A stretch of DNA of 64,000 nucleotides from Thermodesulfobium narugense DSM 14796 (GTDB taxonomy: Bacteria; Thermodesulfobiota; Thermodesulfobiia; Thermodesulfobiales; Thermodesulfobiaceae), in contig NC_015499.1 in assembly GCF_000212395.1 (NCBI RefSeq), forward strand, positions 1-64,000, in the 5' to 3' direction. The position numbers and the translations under genes were made by a program. Positions 26,618 through 35,569 of this stretch are shown in pieces (the first letter of the stretch is position 1; every line of letters begins with the position of its first letter). Below the pieces are notes generated by a model. It ran no database searches. It was not told the DNA's origin and was given only the letters and a program-made list of their open reading frames with translations.

Positions 26618-28597
26618 TTGAAATTTATTAGAAATTGTAACTTACGAAGTTTAAGGTGCAGACTTCTAATTGTAATTGTAGTATCTTTTTTAGTTCCTTT
26701 TTTATTTTTTTTGTGCACTCTCTTTATTGAATATCAGGACTTAAAAAACGATATTTCAAATGCTCTCGACTCTACGGCCGAAAGATATAAAAGCTCATTA
26801 GAGAATTTCATTTCAAGCGAATTCTATAAGCTTGAGATAATTTCTTCTCTTGAAAGCATAAAGAACTCATCTCAAGATTCAGAAACAATTCTAAGAAATC
26901 TAAAGGGTTCATTTCCTGAGGCTCAAAGTGTTGCCTACGTCAATATGTCTGGCCAAATTATATATTCTTCAAACAACTTAAAAAACATTTCTATAGCAGA
27001 TAGAAGCTACTTTATAAATGCTATGAAAGGAGAAAGAGCACTCTCTGGGCTTCTTCTGTCAAGGATCAGCAATGAAAAGATAATAACGTTTGCTGTGCCA
27101 GTTTTTTCAGAAAAAAACTTTATAACAGGTGTGATAATTTCAGAAATTCCTGTTGAAACCTTGTATAAGCTGACAGCCCCAATAAATAGCTCACTAACTA
27201 GTAATGGATATAATATTAGGTTTGCTTTGCTCGACCAGAACTCAAACGTTATTGTTTCTTTTCCTGGAAATTCTTATCAGTTTACCAGAAACGATTACAA
27301 GAGTTTTTTGTCTAATCCTATTAATTTTTTCTCGCTAATATTTTTTGACAGATGGCTTTGCAGTGAAGTAAAATTAGCAGACACTAATTGGTCGATTTAC
27401 TGTGCCATCTCTTCCTTATCTTTTTTAAGCCTTGTAAGATTAGCGTTTTTTGGAATACTATTTAGCTTGTTTGTGCTTCTTGTATTGCTCTTTTTAAGTT
27501 ACTTTTTTGTTTACAATGAGCTATCAAGACCCCTTAAAGTTTTGGAAGGAGTTTTTAATGATATAAGAAAAGGTGTCAGAGAGATAAATTCTATAAATCC
27601 AGAAAGGCTTACTTTAGAGTTTGGACAACTTTTTTACAACATTAAAAATATCTGGACACAACTGGACAAAAAGGATAGTGAACTAGAAGCTGCCAATAAG
27701 GAGCTTAGATCTGCAGAAAGAAGATATAGGGCCTTGGTTGATAATTCTCTTACTGGAATATTTATGCTTGCGCCTGACTTTACCTTCAGATACGCAAACG
27801 TACAATTTGCAAGTATTTTTGGCTACTCTATTGAAGAACTTCTTGTAAAATCTCCACTTGATCTGTTTACTCAGGATGGGCAAGAGGCAATAAGGTCTGT
27901 TGTTACTGATGAGGGCACAATTAAGGACGATCGCTTTCATTCTATAATTACAGGTGTTCATAAAAACGGAAACCTGATTTATTTAGAGATACTTTTGACA
28001 TATTTACTTGACGATGACGGCATATATCTATTTGGAACAGCTGCAGATGTTTCAGACAAGGTTGCTTATCAGAGAAACCTTGAATTTTTAAGCTATAGAG
28101 ACTCTCTTACGGGAGTATACAACAGAAGATTTTTCGAAGAGGAACTAGCCAAGCTTAGCATTTCAAGGCTAAAAAGAAAAGTTGCTATAGTTGTAGTTGA
28201 TATTGACTGTCTAAAGTGGGCAAACGATAGGATTGGTCATGCAGAGGGAGATAATTTAATAATTCGAACTGCTCGTTTATTAGAAAGTATTTTTAAAGAA
28301 CTTGGAGAAGTTTGTAGGATTGGTGGCGACGAGTTCGCAGTAATTTGTATCGATTATAGAAACGACGAGTTAAACAATGCTATAGACAAATTAAAAAAGA
28401 GCTCTGGCTTGGCAGAAGACGATCACGTGCCGCTGTATATATCTTTTGGCGTAGCATTTGGGCACGTGCCGGGAGATGATATGCAAGAAATCTTTAGAAG
28501 AGCCGATGATGCGATGTATATGGATAAAGGATCACATCATGAGGCTGTATATAATGTTTTAAAAATATATGCAAAAGAAAGAGGCATAGAATCTTAG
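26618..28597 (+). CDS. Membrane diguanylate cyclase with Cache-like, PAS and GGDEF domains
   Basis: Predicted to make c-di-GMP from two GTP in response to an external signal. Order: membrane helix (about 16-38), extracytoplasmic Cache-like sensor (about 45-270), second helix (about 275-305), a HAMP-like or coiled linker, a PAS domain (about 365-480, RYRALVDNSLTGIFML) and GGDEF (about 490-655) with intact RIGGDEFAVI. The product-inhibition RxxD site expected five residues before GGDEF reads KELG, so feedback control is probably lost. Start is TTG 26618. The PilZ receptor at 9404 is a plausible effector. Its 3' end overlaps the opposing MFS gene by 4 bases. Confidence 0.92.
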   Translation: MKFIRNCNLRSLRCRLLIVIVVSFLVPFLFFLCTLFIEYQDLKNDISNALDSTAERYKSSLENFISSEFYKLEIISSLESIKNSSQDSETILRNLKGSFPEAQSVAYVNMSGQIIYSSNNLKNISIADRSYFINAMKGERALSGLLLSRISNEKIITFAVPVFSEKNFITGVIISEIPVETLYKLTAPINSSLTSNGYNIRFALLDQNSNVIVSFPGNSYQFTRNDYKSFLSNPINFFSLIFFDRWLCSEVKLADTNWSIYCAISSLSFLSLVRLAFFGILFSLFVLLVLLFLSYFFVYNELSRPLKVLEGVFNDIRKGVREINSINPERLTLEFGQLFYNIKNIWTQLDKKDSELEAANKELRSAERRYRALVDNSLTGIFMLAPDFTFRYANVQFASIFGYSIEELLVKSPLDLFTQDGQEAIRSVVTDEGTIKDDRFHSIITGVHKNGNLIYLEILLTYLLDDDGIYLFGTAADVSDKVAYQRNLEFLSYRDSLTGVYNRRFFEEELAKLSISRLKRKVAIVVVDIDCLKWANDRIGHAEGDNLIIRTARLLESIFKELGEVCRIGGDEFAVICIDYRNDELNNAIDKLKKSSGLAEDDHVPLYISFGVAFGHVPGDDMQEIFRRADDAMYMDKGSHHEAVYNVLKIYAKERGIES

Positions 28598-29736
28598 TCT
28601 TTTGGCAAACAAAAGGATAAGGGCACAGCTATAAAAGGTATTATAGCTATCACGTAAAACGCAGAAATTAGACCAAAGCTATCGGCTAGTACTCCTAATA
28701 AAGGTGCAATTATGCCCCCCACGCTAACAGCGAGTCCTATTGTTACTCCTGATGCAAGACCCATGCTATTTGGAAGATATTTTTGTCCTAAAACTACCAT
28801 AGGGCTAAATGCCATGTATACAGCAAAACCTATAGGGACTAAAAGCAACATTGCTAAATTTTGATTGTCTACGAATACAAATGCAAAAAGGGCAGGCAAA
28901 AGTAAAATAAAGCCAAGTCTAACAATGTTGACGTATCCAAATCTATCGGCTAAATTGCCGCCTAAAATTGTCCCAATTGCTCCCATTAAAAAGAAAATGG
29001 TTAATGCAATACTTGCTTCAGTTTGTGTGGAGCGATAGTGATGTATCCAAAAAAGGGGAATAAATGTATTTAAACCAAAAAATATACTAGATCTGCAAAA
29101 GACTATCATAGTTAGTGTAAAAAATGCTTTAATCTGATTTTTGGTATTTTTTGCCCAAGTAGTTTTAGTCTCTTTTGGACTTTGGAGTATTTTGTCAAAA
29201 AACGAAATGTGAGGCAGAAATATAATTGCCATAAATAAGCTTAAGAAAAACAAAATAATGGTAGCGTGAAATCCAAAATTTAGTATTGATATAGTAGCAA
29301 TAATTGGCCCAAAGGCATATCCACCGTTGCCCCCAAGCGCAAATAATGAAAGGCCACTTGCCTTCTTTTGACCTGCTAACTTGTTCGCTAGAAGGGCGCC
29401 TTCAGGGTGAAACATCGCAACGCCAAGGCCACTTATAGAAATAATAAAAAATAGTATTAAATAGTTTGATATATAACTTGAAAAGCCGATACCAAGTCCT
29501 GCCAAAAAAATTCCAAGTATCATCATCCATGCCCTTGCATGTTTATCTGCCATTACTCCAAAAATTGGTTGAACTACAGAAGACAAGAAATTAGCAGCGA
29601 AAATAAGTCCTGCAGCTGCTGCATAATTTAGACCATGATACGTTATCATAAATGGTAACAAAGCAGGAAGAGCACCTTGGTTTAGGTCGGTGAAGAGATG
29701 CCCCATTGTTAGCAAGAAAAGATACTTAAAATTCAT
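28594..29736 (-). CDS. MFS transporter, fosmidomycin-resistance (Fsr)-like
   Basis: A 380-residue major facilitator with twelve predicted helices. The start FKYLFLLTMGHLFTDLNQGALPALLPF, shortened here in places, matches the Fsr-type MFS group, whose members confer fosmidomycin or other drug export. Typical MFS loop motif GVMADKHARAW lies after helix 2. The real substrate is unknown. GGAGG lies 6 bases before the ATG on the minus strand. It stands alone, convergent with the diguanylate cyclase and divergent from the MORN gene across a 182-base AT-rich gap that must hold promoters for both; I saw no convincing consensus there. Confidence 0.85.
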   Translation of the reverse strand: MNFKYLFLLTMGHLFTDLNQGALPALLPFMITYHGLNYAAAAGLIFAANFLSSVVQPIFGVMADKHARAWMMILGIFLAGLGIGFSSYISNYLILFFIISISGLGVAMFHPEGALLANKLAGQKKASGLSLFALGGNGGYAFGPIIATISILNFGFHATIILFFLSLFMAIIFLPHISFFDKILQSPKETKTTWAKNTKNQIKAFFTLTMIVFCRSSIFFGLNTFIPLFWIHHYRSTQTEASIALTIFFLMGAIGTILGGNLADRFGYVNIVRLGFILLLPALFAFVFVDNQNLAMLLLVPIGFAVYMAFSPMVVLGQKYLPNSMGLASGVTIGLAVSVGGIIAPLLGVLADSFGLISAFYVIAIIPFIAVPLSFCLPKD

Positions 29737-29918
29737 TTAAAACCTCCATAGCGATAACTGGTTTTTTGTATATTTCTGTATTATATAACTTATTTTCAAA
29801 ACTTTTTATATATTGAATTTTTTATTTAACCCCAGTATTAAAAAATTTGTTATACTAAAATTCTTATAATATTGTAACCTCAATATTAGGTAAAAATGTA
29901 AATAGAAAGGGGATATTT

Positions 29919-30629
29919 ATGGGAAACAGCGACAACAAGAAAATTATATTTGAAAATGGTGCGGTTTATGAAGGGGCTACTTTAGATAACGAACCTCATG
30001 GTAAAGGAAAACTGATTTATGTTGATGGCACAATCTACGAAGGAGATTTTGTCCAGGGCAAAAGACATGGAAGAGGAAAAATAATATGGCTCACCGGCGA
30101 TGAATATGATGGCGAGTGGTCAAATGATAGAATAAATGGCTACGGCACTTTTACCTTTCACGATGGAAGACAATATGTCGGCGAATGGAAAAATGATAAG
30201 GAAAACGGTTATGGGAGGCTCAGCTTCCCTGATGGGCGCTACTACGAAGGAGATTGGGTAGAAGGAAAAAAACAGGGTAAGGGAGAGTTTTCATGGCCTG
30301 ACGGAACTTTTTATATAGGAGAATTTTATCAGGATCATTTTAACGGTCAGGGGATATTCTGCCAGGCTGACGGAACGAGATTTGCGGGGACATTTAACAT
30401 GAATAGAACTGAAGGTAGAGCTGTTGTTACGTATAGCGATGGTTCGTGGTATGCAGGTGGCTATCTTAACGGCAAAAGACACGGTTTTGGTGTGCTAGTT
30501 TTACCAGATATGACAAGATATGTTGGTGGGTGGAAAGAGGATTTAAAACATGGAGAAGGTAAACTTGTTTTTCCTGATGGGAAGATTGAAAATGGCATCT
30601 GGGAGGAAGACGAGTTAGTAGAAAAGTAA
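29919..30629 (+). CDS. Cytoplasmic MORN-repeat protein
   Basis: A 236-residue protein made almost entirely of MORN repeats: nine repeats of about 23 residues (for example YEGDFVQGKRHGRGKI, YDGEWSNDRINGYGTF, YVGEWKNDKENGYGRL) and a partial tenth. It has no signal peptide or membrane helix, so it should be cytoplasmic. MORN repeats form an extended beta sheet and often mediate lipid or protein binding; no enzymatic role is visible. Repeat seven (FAGTFNMNRTEGRAVV) is the most degenerate. AAAGGGGA lies before ATG 29919. It is a single-gene unit just upstream of cooC. Confidence 0.85.
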   Translation: MGNSDNKKIIFENGAVYEGATLDNEPHGKGKLIYVDGTIYEGDFVQGKRHGRGKIIWLTGDEYDGEWSNDRINGYGTFTFHDGRQYVGEWKNDKENGYGRLSFPDGRYYEGDWVEGKKQGKGEFSWPDGTFYIGEFYQDHFNGQGIFCQADGTRFAGTFNMNRTEGRAVVTYSDGSWYAGGYLNGKRHGFGVLVLPDMTRYVGGWKEDLKHGEGKLVFPDGKIENGIWEEDELVEK

Positions 30630-30719
30630 TTTTTCATGTTTTATTGTTTATTTATATAATATTTTTATGAATTAATAACAATTATTAATTTATATTTTAA
30701 TTCTTTATATATAGAATTA

Positions 30720-30748
30720 TTGATATACTAGTTTATATCTAATATAGT
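30720..30748 (+). promoter_or_regulatory. Sigma-70-type promoter of cooC-cooS
   Basis: TTGATA at 30720-30725 and TATAGT at 30743-30748 are separated by exactly 17 bases, each one or two mismatches from consensus. The expected start at about 30755 leaves a short leader carrying AAAGGAGGG before the TTG start at 30778. The surrounding gap 30630-30777 is almost pure A/T and contains several imperfect inverted repeats that could bind a regulator; no CooA-like site was recognised. Confidence 0.6.
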
Positions 30749-30777
30749 ATTAGGATTTACCCAAAGGAGGGTAAACT

Positions 30778-31524
30778 TTGAAGATAGCTGTAGCTGGTAA
30801 AGGCGGGGTAGGAAAAACTACTGTCTGTGCATGGTTTGCTGACTATCTCTCAAGGCAAGGCAAAGACGTGCTCTTGATAGATGCCGATTCAAATGCTACG
30901 CTTGGCCTGGCGCTGGGTTTTTCTGAAAAGCAGTTGCCAACTCCTATATCAGAAGAATTGGACTTGATAAATTCAAGAGTGGGAAGCGGAATAATAAATC
31001 TTAACCCCAAGGTAGAAGACATTCCTGAAAAATATTCTGTCAAAAAGGATAATATTAAGTTACTAGTACTTGGCGGGATAAAAGCTGCCGGTAGCGGCTG
31101 CTCTTGTAATGCTAATGCCTTTCTAAAAGCCCTTCTTGCACATGTAGTTTTGGAAAGAGACGAAATAATTTTGGTAGACCTAGAAGGGGGGATAGAGCAT
31201 TTAGGAAGAGGTACTGTAGAGGGTATGGATGCCTTGATAGTTGTAAGTGAGCCAACAGTGGTAAGTTTTAAGACAGCAAAGAATATATCTTTAATGGCAT
31301 CTGAACTTGGATTAACAAAAAAATTTCTTATATTTAACAAAGTAAACCATAATAACCTTAAGTTTGATGTTTCTGGCTACTTTAATAGCGTAAGTTTTAT
31401 AGATTTTCTTCCCGATCTTGTAAGTTCAAGCGTTTCTAATTCATGTATTTTAGATATTGATCAAAGAAAGGTTTGCGATCCTGTTTTTTCTGACATTTTT
31501 AAATTTATGAACAAGGAGGACTAA
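30778..31524 (+). CDS. cooC: CO dehydrogenase nickel-insertion ATPase CooC
   Basis: Deviant-Walker P-loop ATPase that matures the Ni-Fe-S cluster of CO dehydrogenase. Seen: GKGGVGKTT at 7-15, a switch motif DADSN, and the metal-binding C-x-C in GSGCSCNANAF near 110-118, through which CooC dimers bind Ni or Zn. VDLEGGIEHLGRGTVEGMD is typical. The 248 residues are normal. TTG 30778 is preceded by AAAGGAGGGT. It is one base away from cooS, its substrate gene, so the two form an operon. Confidence 0.93.
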   Translation: MKIAVAGKGGVGKTTVCAWFADYLSRQGKDVLLIDADSNATLGLALGFSEKQLPTPISEELDLINSRVGSGIINLNPKVEDIPEKYSVKKDNIKLLVLGGIKAAGSGCSCNANAFLKALLAHVVLERDEIILVDLEGGIEHLGRGTVEGMDALIVVSEPTVVSFKTAKNISLMASELGLTKKFLIFNKVNHNNLKFDVSGYFNSVSFIDFLPDLVSSSVSNSCILDIDQRKVCDPVFSDIFKFMNKED

Positions 31525-31525
31525 A

Positions 31526-33409
31526 ATGGCACGAAGCCAAGAAGAGATCGAAGAGTTAAGTATTTGTAAAGACGCTCAGATTATGATCGAAAAGGCCGAA
31601 AAGGACGGCGTTGTGACTGTTTGGGATAGGTTTAAAGCCCAGCAACCACAGTGTACATTTTGCAAACAGGGACTTTCTTGTAGAAATTGTTCTATGGGAC
31701 CCTGTAGGATATTGCCTGGTAAGGAAAGAAGTCTTGGCGTATGCGGTGCAAATGCAGATACCATTGTAGCAAGGAACTTCGGTAGGGGCGTTGCGGCAGG
31801 TGCTGCAGCTCACTCTGATCACGGAAGGGATCTTCTTGAAACCCTTGATGCTGTGGCAAACTCGGACACACAGAGTTATGAGATTAGAGATGTGGAGAAG
31901 CTCATAAGGATAGCAAATGAGCTTGGTATTAAAACAGAAGGAAAAGAAACTCTTCAGATTGCAAAAGAGCTAGCCGACTTGCTTTTGGAGGAATTTGGGA
32001 TTAAAAAGGGCAATATTGGCTTTACCATGAGAGCTCCAGAGGTTAGAAGAAAGCTTTGGGATTCTCTAAACATTAATCCTCGTGGGATTGATCGAGAAGT
32101 AGTTGAGATGATGCACAGAACTCATATGGGAGTAGATCAAGATCCTGTAAGTTTGCTTTTACATGCTGCAAGAGTATCTCTTTCTGATGGTTGGGGCGGT
32201 TCAATGATTGCAACTGAGCTATCTGATATCCTCTTTGGTACGCCTAAACCCGTTGAGTCAAAAGTTAACCTTGGAGTTCTTAAAAAAGACGAAGTAAATA
32301 TACTCGTTCACGGGCACAGCCCTATTGTTTCAGAAGCAGTATTAACAGCAGTTAGAGACAAAAATAATATTGAGATGGCAAAGGCTGCAGGTGCAAATGG
32401 CATAAATCTTGCTGGTCTTTGTTGCACTGGCAATGAACTTTTGATGAGACAGGGAATTCCAATGGCAGGGAACCATCTTATGACAGAGCTGGCTATTGCT
32501 ACTGGTGCAGTAGAACTAGTTATAGTAGATTATCAGTGTATTATGCCAGGATTAATTCCAGCGATGAATTGTTATCATACAAAAATGATTACTACCTCTC
32601 CCAAGGCTAAATTCCCAGGAGCAGAGCACATAGAATTTAACGTAAGAAATGCTCGAACTCAGGCACAAAAGCTTGTTGAGATGGCAATTGAGCTTTATAA
32701 GAAGAGGGATAAAAACAGAGTTTTGATTCCTGTTGAGCCAGTTCCAATGATGAGCGGTTTTTCAAATGAAGCAATTTTACAAGCGTTGGGCGGTTCTCTT
32801 GCGCCTCTTCTTGATGCTATAAAATCTGGAAAGATAAGAGGCGTAGCAGGACTCGTTGGGTGTAACAACCCCAGAAGAAAACACGATTATTGTCACGTAA
32901 CACTTACAAAAGAATTGATAAAAAATGATATTTTGGTTTTAGGAACTGGCTGTTCTGCTGTAGCTATGGGTAAGGCAGGACTATATATGCCAGAGGCAGC
33001 ATCTCTTGCGGGTCCTGGTTTGAGTTCAGTTTGCAAGGCTCTCAATATTCCTCCTGCACTTCATGTGGGAAGCTGTGTAGATAATTCAAGAATATTACAT
33101 CTTTGCGGGCTGGTAGCAAAGGAGTTAGGAGTTGACATCTCAGATCTTCCTGTAGCAGGCTCAGCGCCTGAATGGTATTCAGAAAAAGCAATATCTATTG
33201 GACTTTATTTTGTTGCAAGTGGCGTTTATACTGTATTAGGAGTTACGCCAAATATTACTGGAAGTAAACTCGTTACAGATCTTGCACTTGACGGATTGAC
33301 CAATGTCGTTGGAGCATGCTTTGCAGTAGATACTGATCCACATAAAATGGCTGAACTAATGATTAATCATATAAATAAGAAGAGAAAGAAACTCAATTTA
33401 CCTGTATAA
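31526..33409 (+). CDS. cooS: Anaerobic Ni-Fe carbon monoxide dehydrogenase CooS
   Basis: Catalyses reversible CO to CO2 oxidation. All C-cluster ligand motifs are seen: the His in LVHGHSPIVS, and Cys in GLCCTGNE, DYQCIMPG, LVGCNNPR, GTGCSAVAMG and HVGSCVDNSR. The B-cluster Cys are C52, C55, C60 and C73. The D-cluster region reads C43-T-F-C46 (CX2C) instead of the CX7C of classical [4Fe-4S] types; in Desulfovibrio vulgaris CooS this motif goes with a [2Fe-2S] cluster. The 627 residues are normal for monofunctional enzymes. No acetyl-CoA synthase or CO-linked hydrogenase gene is adjacent. AAGGAGG lies before ATG 31526. Confidence 0.96.
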   Translation: MARSQEEIEELSICKDAQIMIEKAEKDGVVTVWDRFKAQQPQCTFCKQGLSCRNCSMGPCRILPGKERSLGVCGANADTIVARNFGRGVAAGAAAHSDHGRDLLETLDAVANSDTQSYEIRDVEKLIRIANELGIKTEGKETLQIAKELADLLLEEFGIKKGNIGFTMRAPEVRRKLWDSLNINPRGIDREVVEMMHRTHMGVDQDPVSLLLHAARVSLSDGWGGSMIATELSDILFGTPKPVESKVNLGVLKKDEVNILVHGHSPIVSEAVLTAVRDKNNIEMAKAAGANGINLAGLCCTGNELLMRQGIPMAGNHLMTELAIATGAVELVIVDYQCIMPGLIPAMNCYHTKMITTSPKAKFPGAEHIEFNVRNARTQAQKLVEMAIELYKKRDKNRVLIPVEPVPMMSGFSNEAILQALGGSLAPLLDAIKSGKIRGVAGLVGCNNPRRKHDYCHVTLTKELIKNDILVLGTGCSAVAMGKAGLYMPEAASLAGPGLSSVCKALNIPPALHVGSCVDNSRILHLCGLVAKELGVDISDLPVAGSAPEWYSEKAISIGLYFVASGVYTVLGVTPNITGSKLVTDLALDGLTNVVGACFAVDTDPHKMAELMINHINKKRKKLNLPV

Positions 33410-33417
33410 TTTTACAT

Positions 33418-33445
33418 AAAAGGCCACTTTTGTGGCCTTTTATAA
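33418..33445 (+). terminator. Rho-independent terminator after cooS
   Basis: A perfect 10-bp stem pairs AAAAGGCCAC (33418-33427) with GTGGCCTTTT (33432-33441) around a TTTT loop. The GC core and T-rich arm on the plus strand make it an efficient-looking terminator for cooC-cooS; the A-rich left arm would also serve the opposite strand. Confidence 0.85.
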
Positions 33446-33494
33446 TATTCTAATAATAAAGTTTATAAATAAACTATAATATTAAGGAGTTCGT

Positions 33495-33926
33495 ATGGGA
33501 AAGATACTATCTATAAACGTTAGCAAAAAAAAAGGTGAAATTAAAAAGCCTGTTAATGAAGTTTTGTTAGTAAAAAACCTTGGAATCATGAAAGATGCGC
33601 ATTTTGGATTTGGGCACAGACAAGTTAGTCTTTTGAGTATTTTTAGCTTAAATAGGGCAAGAGAAAAAAATAAAGATTTAAACTTTGGCGATTTTGCAGA
33701 AAATTTTACTGTTGATATGGATCTAGATACAGTTAAAGTAGGAACGAAAATGAAATTGGGAAATGCAATAATATCTATTACTCAAATTGGCAAAGAGTGC
33801 CATACAAAGTGTGCAATCTATAACAGAACAGGTGACTGTATAATGCCAAGGGAAGGTTATTTTGCATCTGTAGAAGAGGGAGGCATAGTTAAGGTTGGTG
33901 ATACAATTGAAATATTGTTAGATTAA
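33495..33926 (+). CDS. MOSC-domain protein
   Basis: A 143-residue single-domain MOSC protein. Family marks are GIMKDAHFGFGHRQVSLL at the N-terminal half, FGDFAENFTVD, and the conserved Cys in GKECHTKCAIY. MOSC domains move sulfur to molybdenum cofactors or other carriers; stand-alone forms of this size are common in anaerobes next to moaB or formate dehydrogenase genes, which are absent here. A -10-like TATAAT lies at 33475-33480 and AAGGAG precedes ATG 33495. Adenine deaminase follows 20 bases downstream, probably co-transcribed. Confidence 0.88.
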   Translation: MGKILSINVSKKKGEIKKPVNEVLLVKNLGIMKDAHFGFGHRQVSLLSIFSLNRAREKNKDLNFGDFAENFTVDMDLDTVKVGTKMKLGNAIISITQIGKECHTKCAIYNRTGDCIMPREGYFASVEEGGIVKVGDTIEILLD

Positions 33927-33946
33927 AATAACCTGGAGGTAAGTTA

Positions 33947-35569
33947 ATGTTTGACGTTGCAATTTATAACTGTTTTATACCTGATTTTAAAAAAAATATA
34001 TTTATAAAAACCTCTGTTGGAATAAGAGAAAATCTAATTTCATATGTAGGCAAAGAAAATATTGAAGCAAAGGTAATAGTTGAAGCTGAAAACAAAGTAC
34101 TTTCTCCAGGATTAATTGATGGCCACTGTCATATAGAGAGTTCAATGCTTCCTCCTTCTGTTTTTGGCAATCTTGTAGCGAAATCAGGAACTCTTTATGT
34201 GATTTCAGATAATCATGAAATTGCAAATATATTGGGGGTAAAGGGAATAAGGCTCTTTATGAAAGATGCTAAAAACTCTTTGTCAAAAATATTTTTTGCT
34301 ATACCGTCATGTGTTCCAGCTACGAGATTTGTGAAATCAGGGTCAAAGATAACAGCTAAAAACATTAAGAAGCTTGTAGAAGAGCCTGATGTAATCTCTA
34401 TAGGAGAGATGATGAACGTATATGGGGTTATAAATGAAGATGAACCTTATAGGTCAATTTTAGATCTTGCAAAGAAGAAAAATATCTTAATTAACGGTCA
34501 CTTCCCTTTTAAAGATTTTGAATTGTTGAAAAGATACGTTTCAAAGGGCATTGCAGACGATCATGAAAGCGAGAGCTACGAAGATCTAAAAAGCAAGATA
34601 GATGCAGGAATGTTTGTTTTTATCAGGGAGGGTAGCGCTGAGACTACTGAAGATTCGGCTTATAAAATAATTGCTCAATACCCAGATAAAGTGGGTTTTT
34701 GTACTGATGATAAAAGCGTTTTTGATCTTAGAAAAACTGGTAGTGTAATATTTAATTTAAGAAAAGCTATAAAACTGGGCACAGATCCTATTTTTGCGCT
34801 TAGAGCTGCTACTTACAATACCCTTAATCATTATGGTTTGAATAGGTATTCTCAAATTAAAGAGGGCAATTTTGCAAACCTAGTTTTATTTAAAGACTTA
34901 AAGGATTTTGAAATAGATAAAATAATAATTAGTGGGAGAATAATAGATAATTTTAATTCTAAAAAAAAGAAATTTTCTAAATTATTCTTTAATTCTTTTA
35001 GAGTAAACAAAGATGAAATTTCAGTGCCTTCAATTGACGATAAAGTAAAATCTCTTTGTATTCTTGTGAGAGACAAAAGCCTTATTACAGATTTGATTGT
35101 TACTAATAAAGAAGAATTTGATCTATGTGAAGACATTCTAAAGTTAGTAGTGATATCAAGATATGAAAAAAATAAAGGCTCAGCGTGTAAGATTAAGGGT
35201 TTTGGATTAAAAAAAGGGGCAATCGCAACATCTATCTCTCACGATTGTCACAACGTTATATGTGTGGGAGCAGACGATTTATCTATCAAAAAGACCGTTG
35301 AGAGGGTTTTCGACTTAAAAGGTGGTCTTGTCTATTTTGATGGAGAATATTTCACACAGGTAGGATTGCCTCTTGCCGGTATACTGTCAGGCTTAGACGA
35401 AGACAATCTAATTTCTGAATTGGATAAGTTAAACGATGCTATTAGAAAAAATGGTTCTATTTTAAGTGATCCTCTTGGCACTTTAAGCTTTATGGCGCTT
35501 GAAGTGATTGGTCATGTAAAGCTTACTGTTAACGGCCTTTTTAATGTCGATAAGTTTGAGTTTATTTAA
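33947..35569 (+). CDS. ade: Adenine deaminase
   Basis: Hydrolyses adenine to hypoxanthine and ammonia in purine salvage. The amidohydrolase domain (about 1-330) has the metal motif LIDGHCHIESSML, DNHEIANI and NGHFPF, then DDHES and CTDDKS. The C-terminal domain (about 370-540) has the AdeC-specific SHDCHNVICVGAD and GGLVYFDGE. The 540 residues fit AdeC of Bacillus type. CTGGAGG lies before ATG 33947. Its last 8 bases overlap the end of the opposing metallo-hydrolase gene. Confidence 0.92.
   Translation: MFDVAIYNCFIPDFKKNIFIKTSVGIRENLISYVGKENIEAKVIVEAENKVLSPGLIDGHCHIESSMLPPSVFGNLVAKSGTLYVISDNHEIANILGVKGIRLFMKDAKNSLSKIFFAIPSCVPATRFVKSGSKITAKNIKKLVEEPDVISIGEMMNVYGVINEDEPYRSILDLAKKKNILINGHFPFKDFELLKRYVSKGIADDHESESYEDLKSKIDAGMFVFIREGSAETTEDSAYKIIAQYPDKVGFCTDDKSVFDLRKTGSVIFNLRKAIKLGTDPIFALRAATYNTLNHYGLNRYSQIKEGNFANLVLFKDLKDFEIDKIIISGRIIDNFNSKKKKFSKLFFNSFRVNKDEISVPSIDDKVKSLCILVRDKSLITDLIVTNKEEFDLCEDILKLVVISRYEKNKGSACKIKGFGLKKGAIATSISHDCHNVICVGADDLSIKKTVERVFDLKGGLVYFDGEYFTQVGLPLAGILSGLDEDNLISELDKLNDAIRKNGSILSDPLGTLSFMALEVIGHVKLTVNGLFNVDKFEFI

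Noticed and set aside
29919-30629. DNA tandem repeat or CRISPR-like array
   Set aside because: The periodicity is about 69 bases at the protein level (MORN units) with little identity at the DNA level and no fixed repeat-spacer pattern.
30630-30760. Imperfect AT inverted repeats before cooC as a mobile-element end or attachment site
   Set aside because: They have no flanking direct repeats, transposase or integrase, and arise easily in nearly pure A/T sequence.
30843-31340. 165-codon open frame on the minus strand inside cooC
   Set aside because: It is antisense to a gene with complete CooC motifs, has no ribosome site and shows no recognisable domain.
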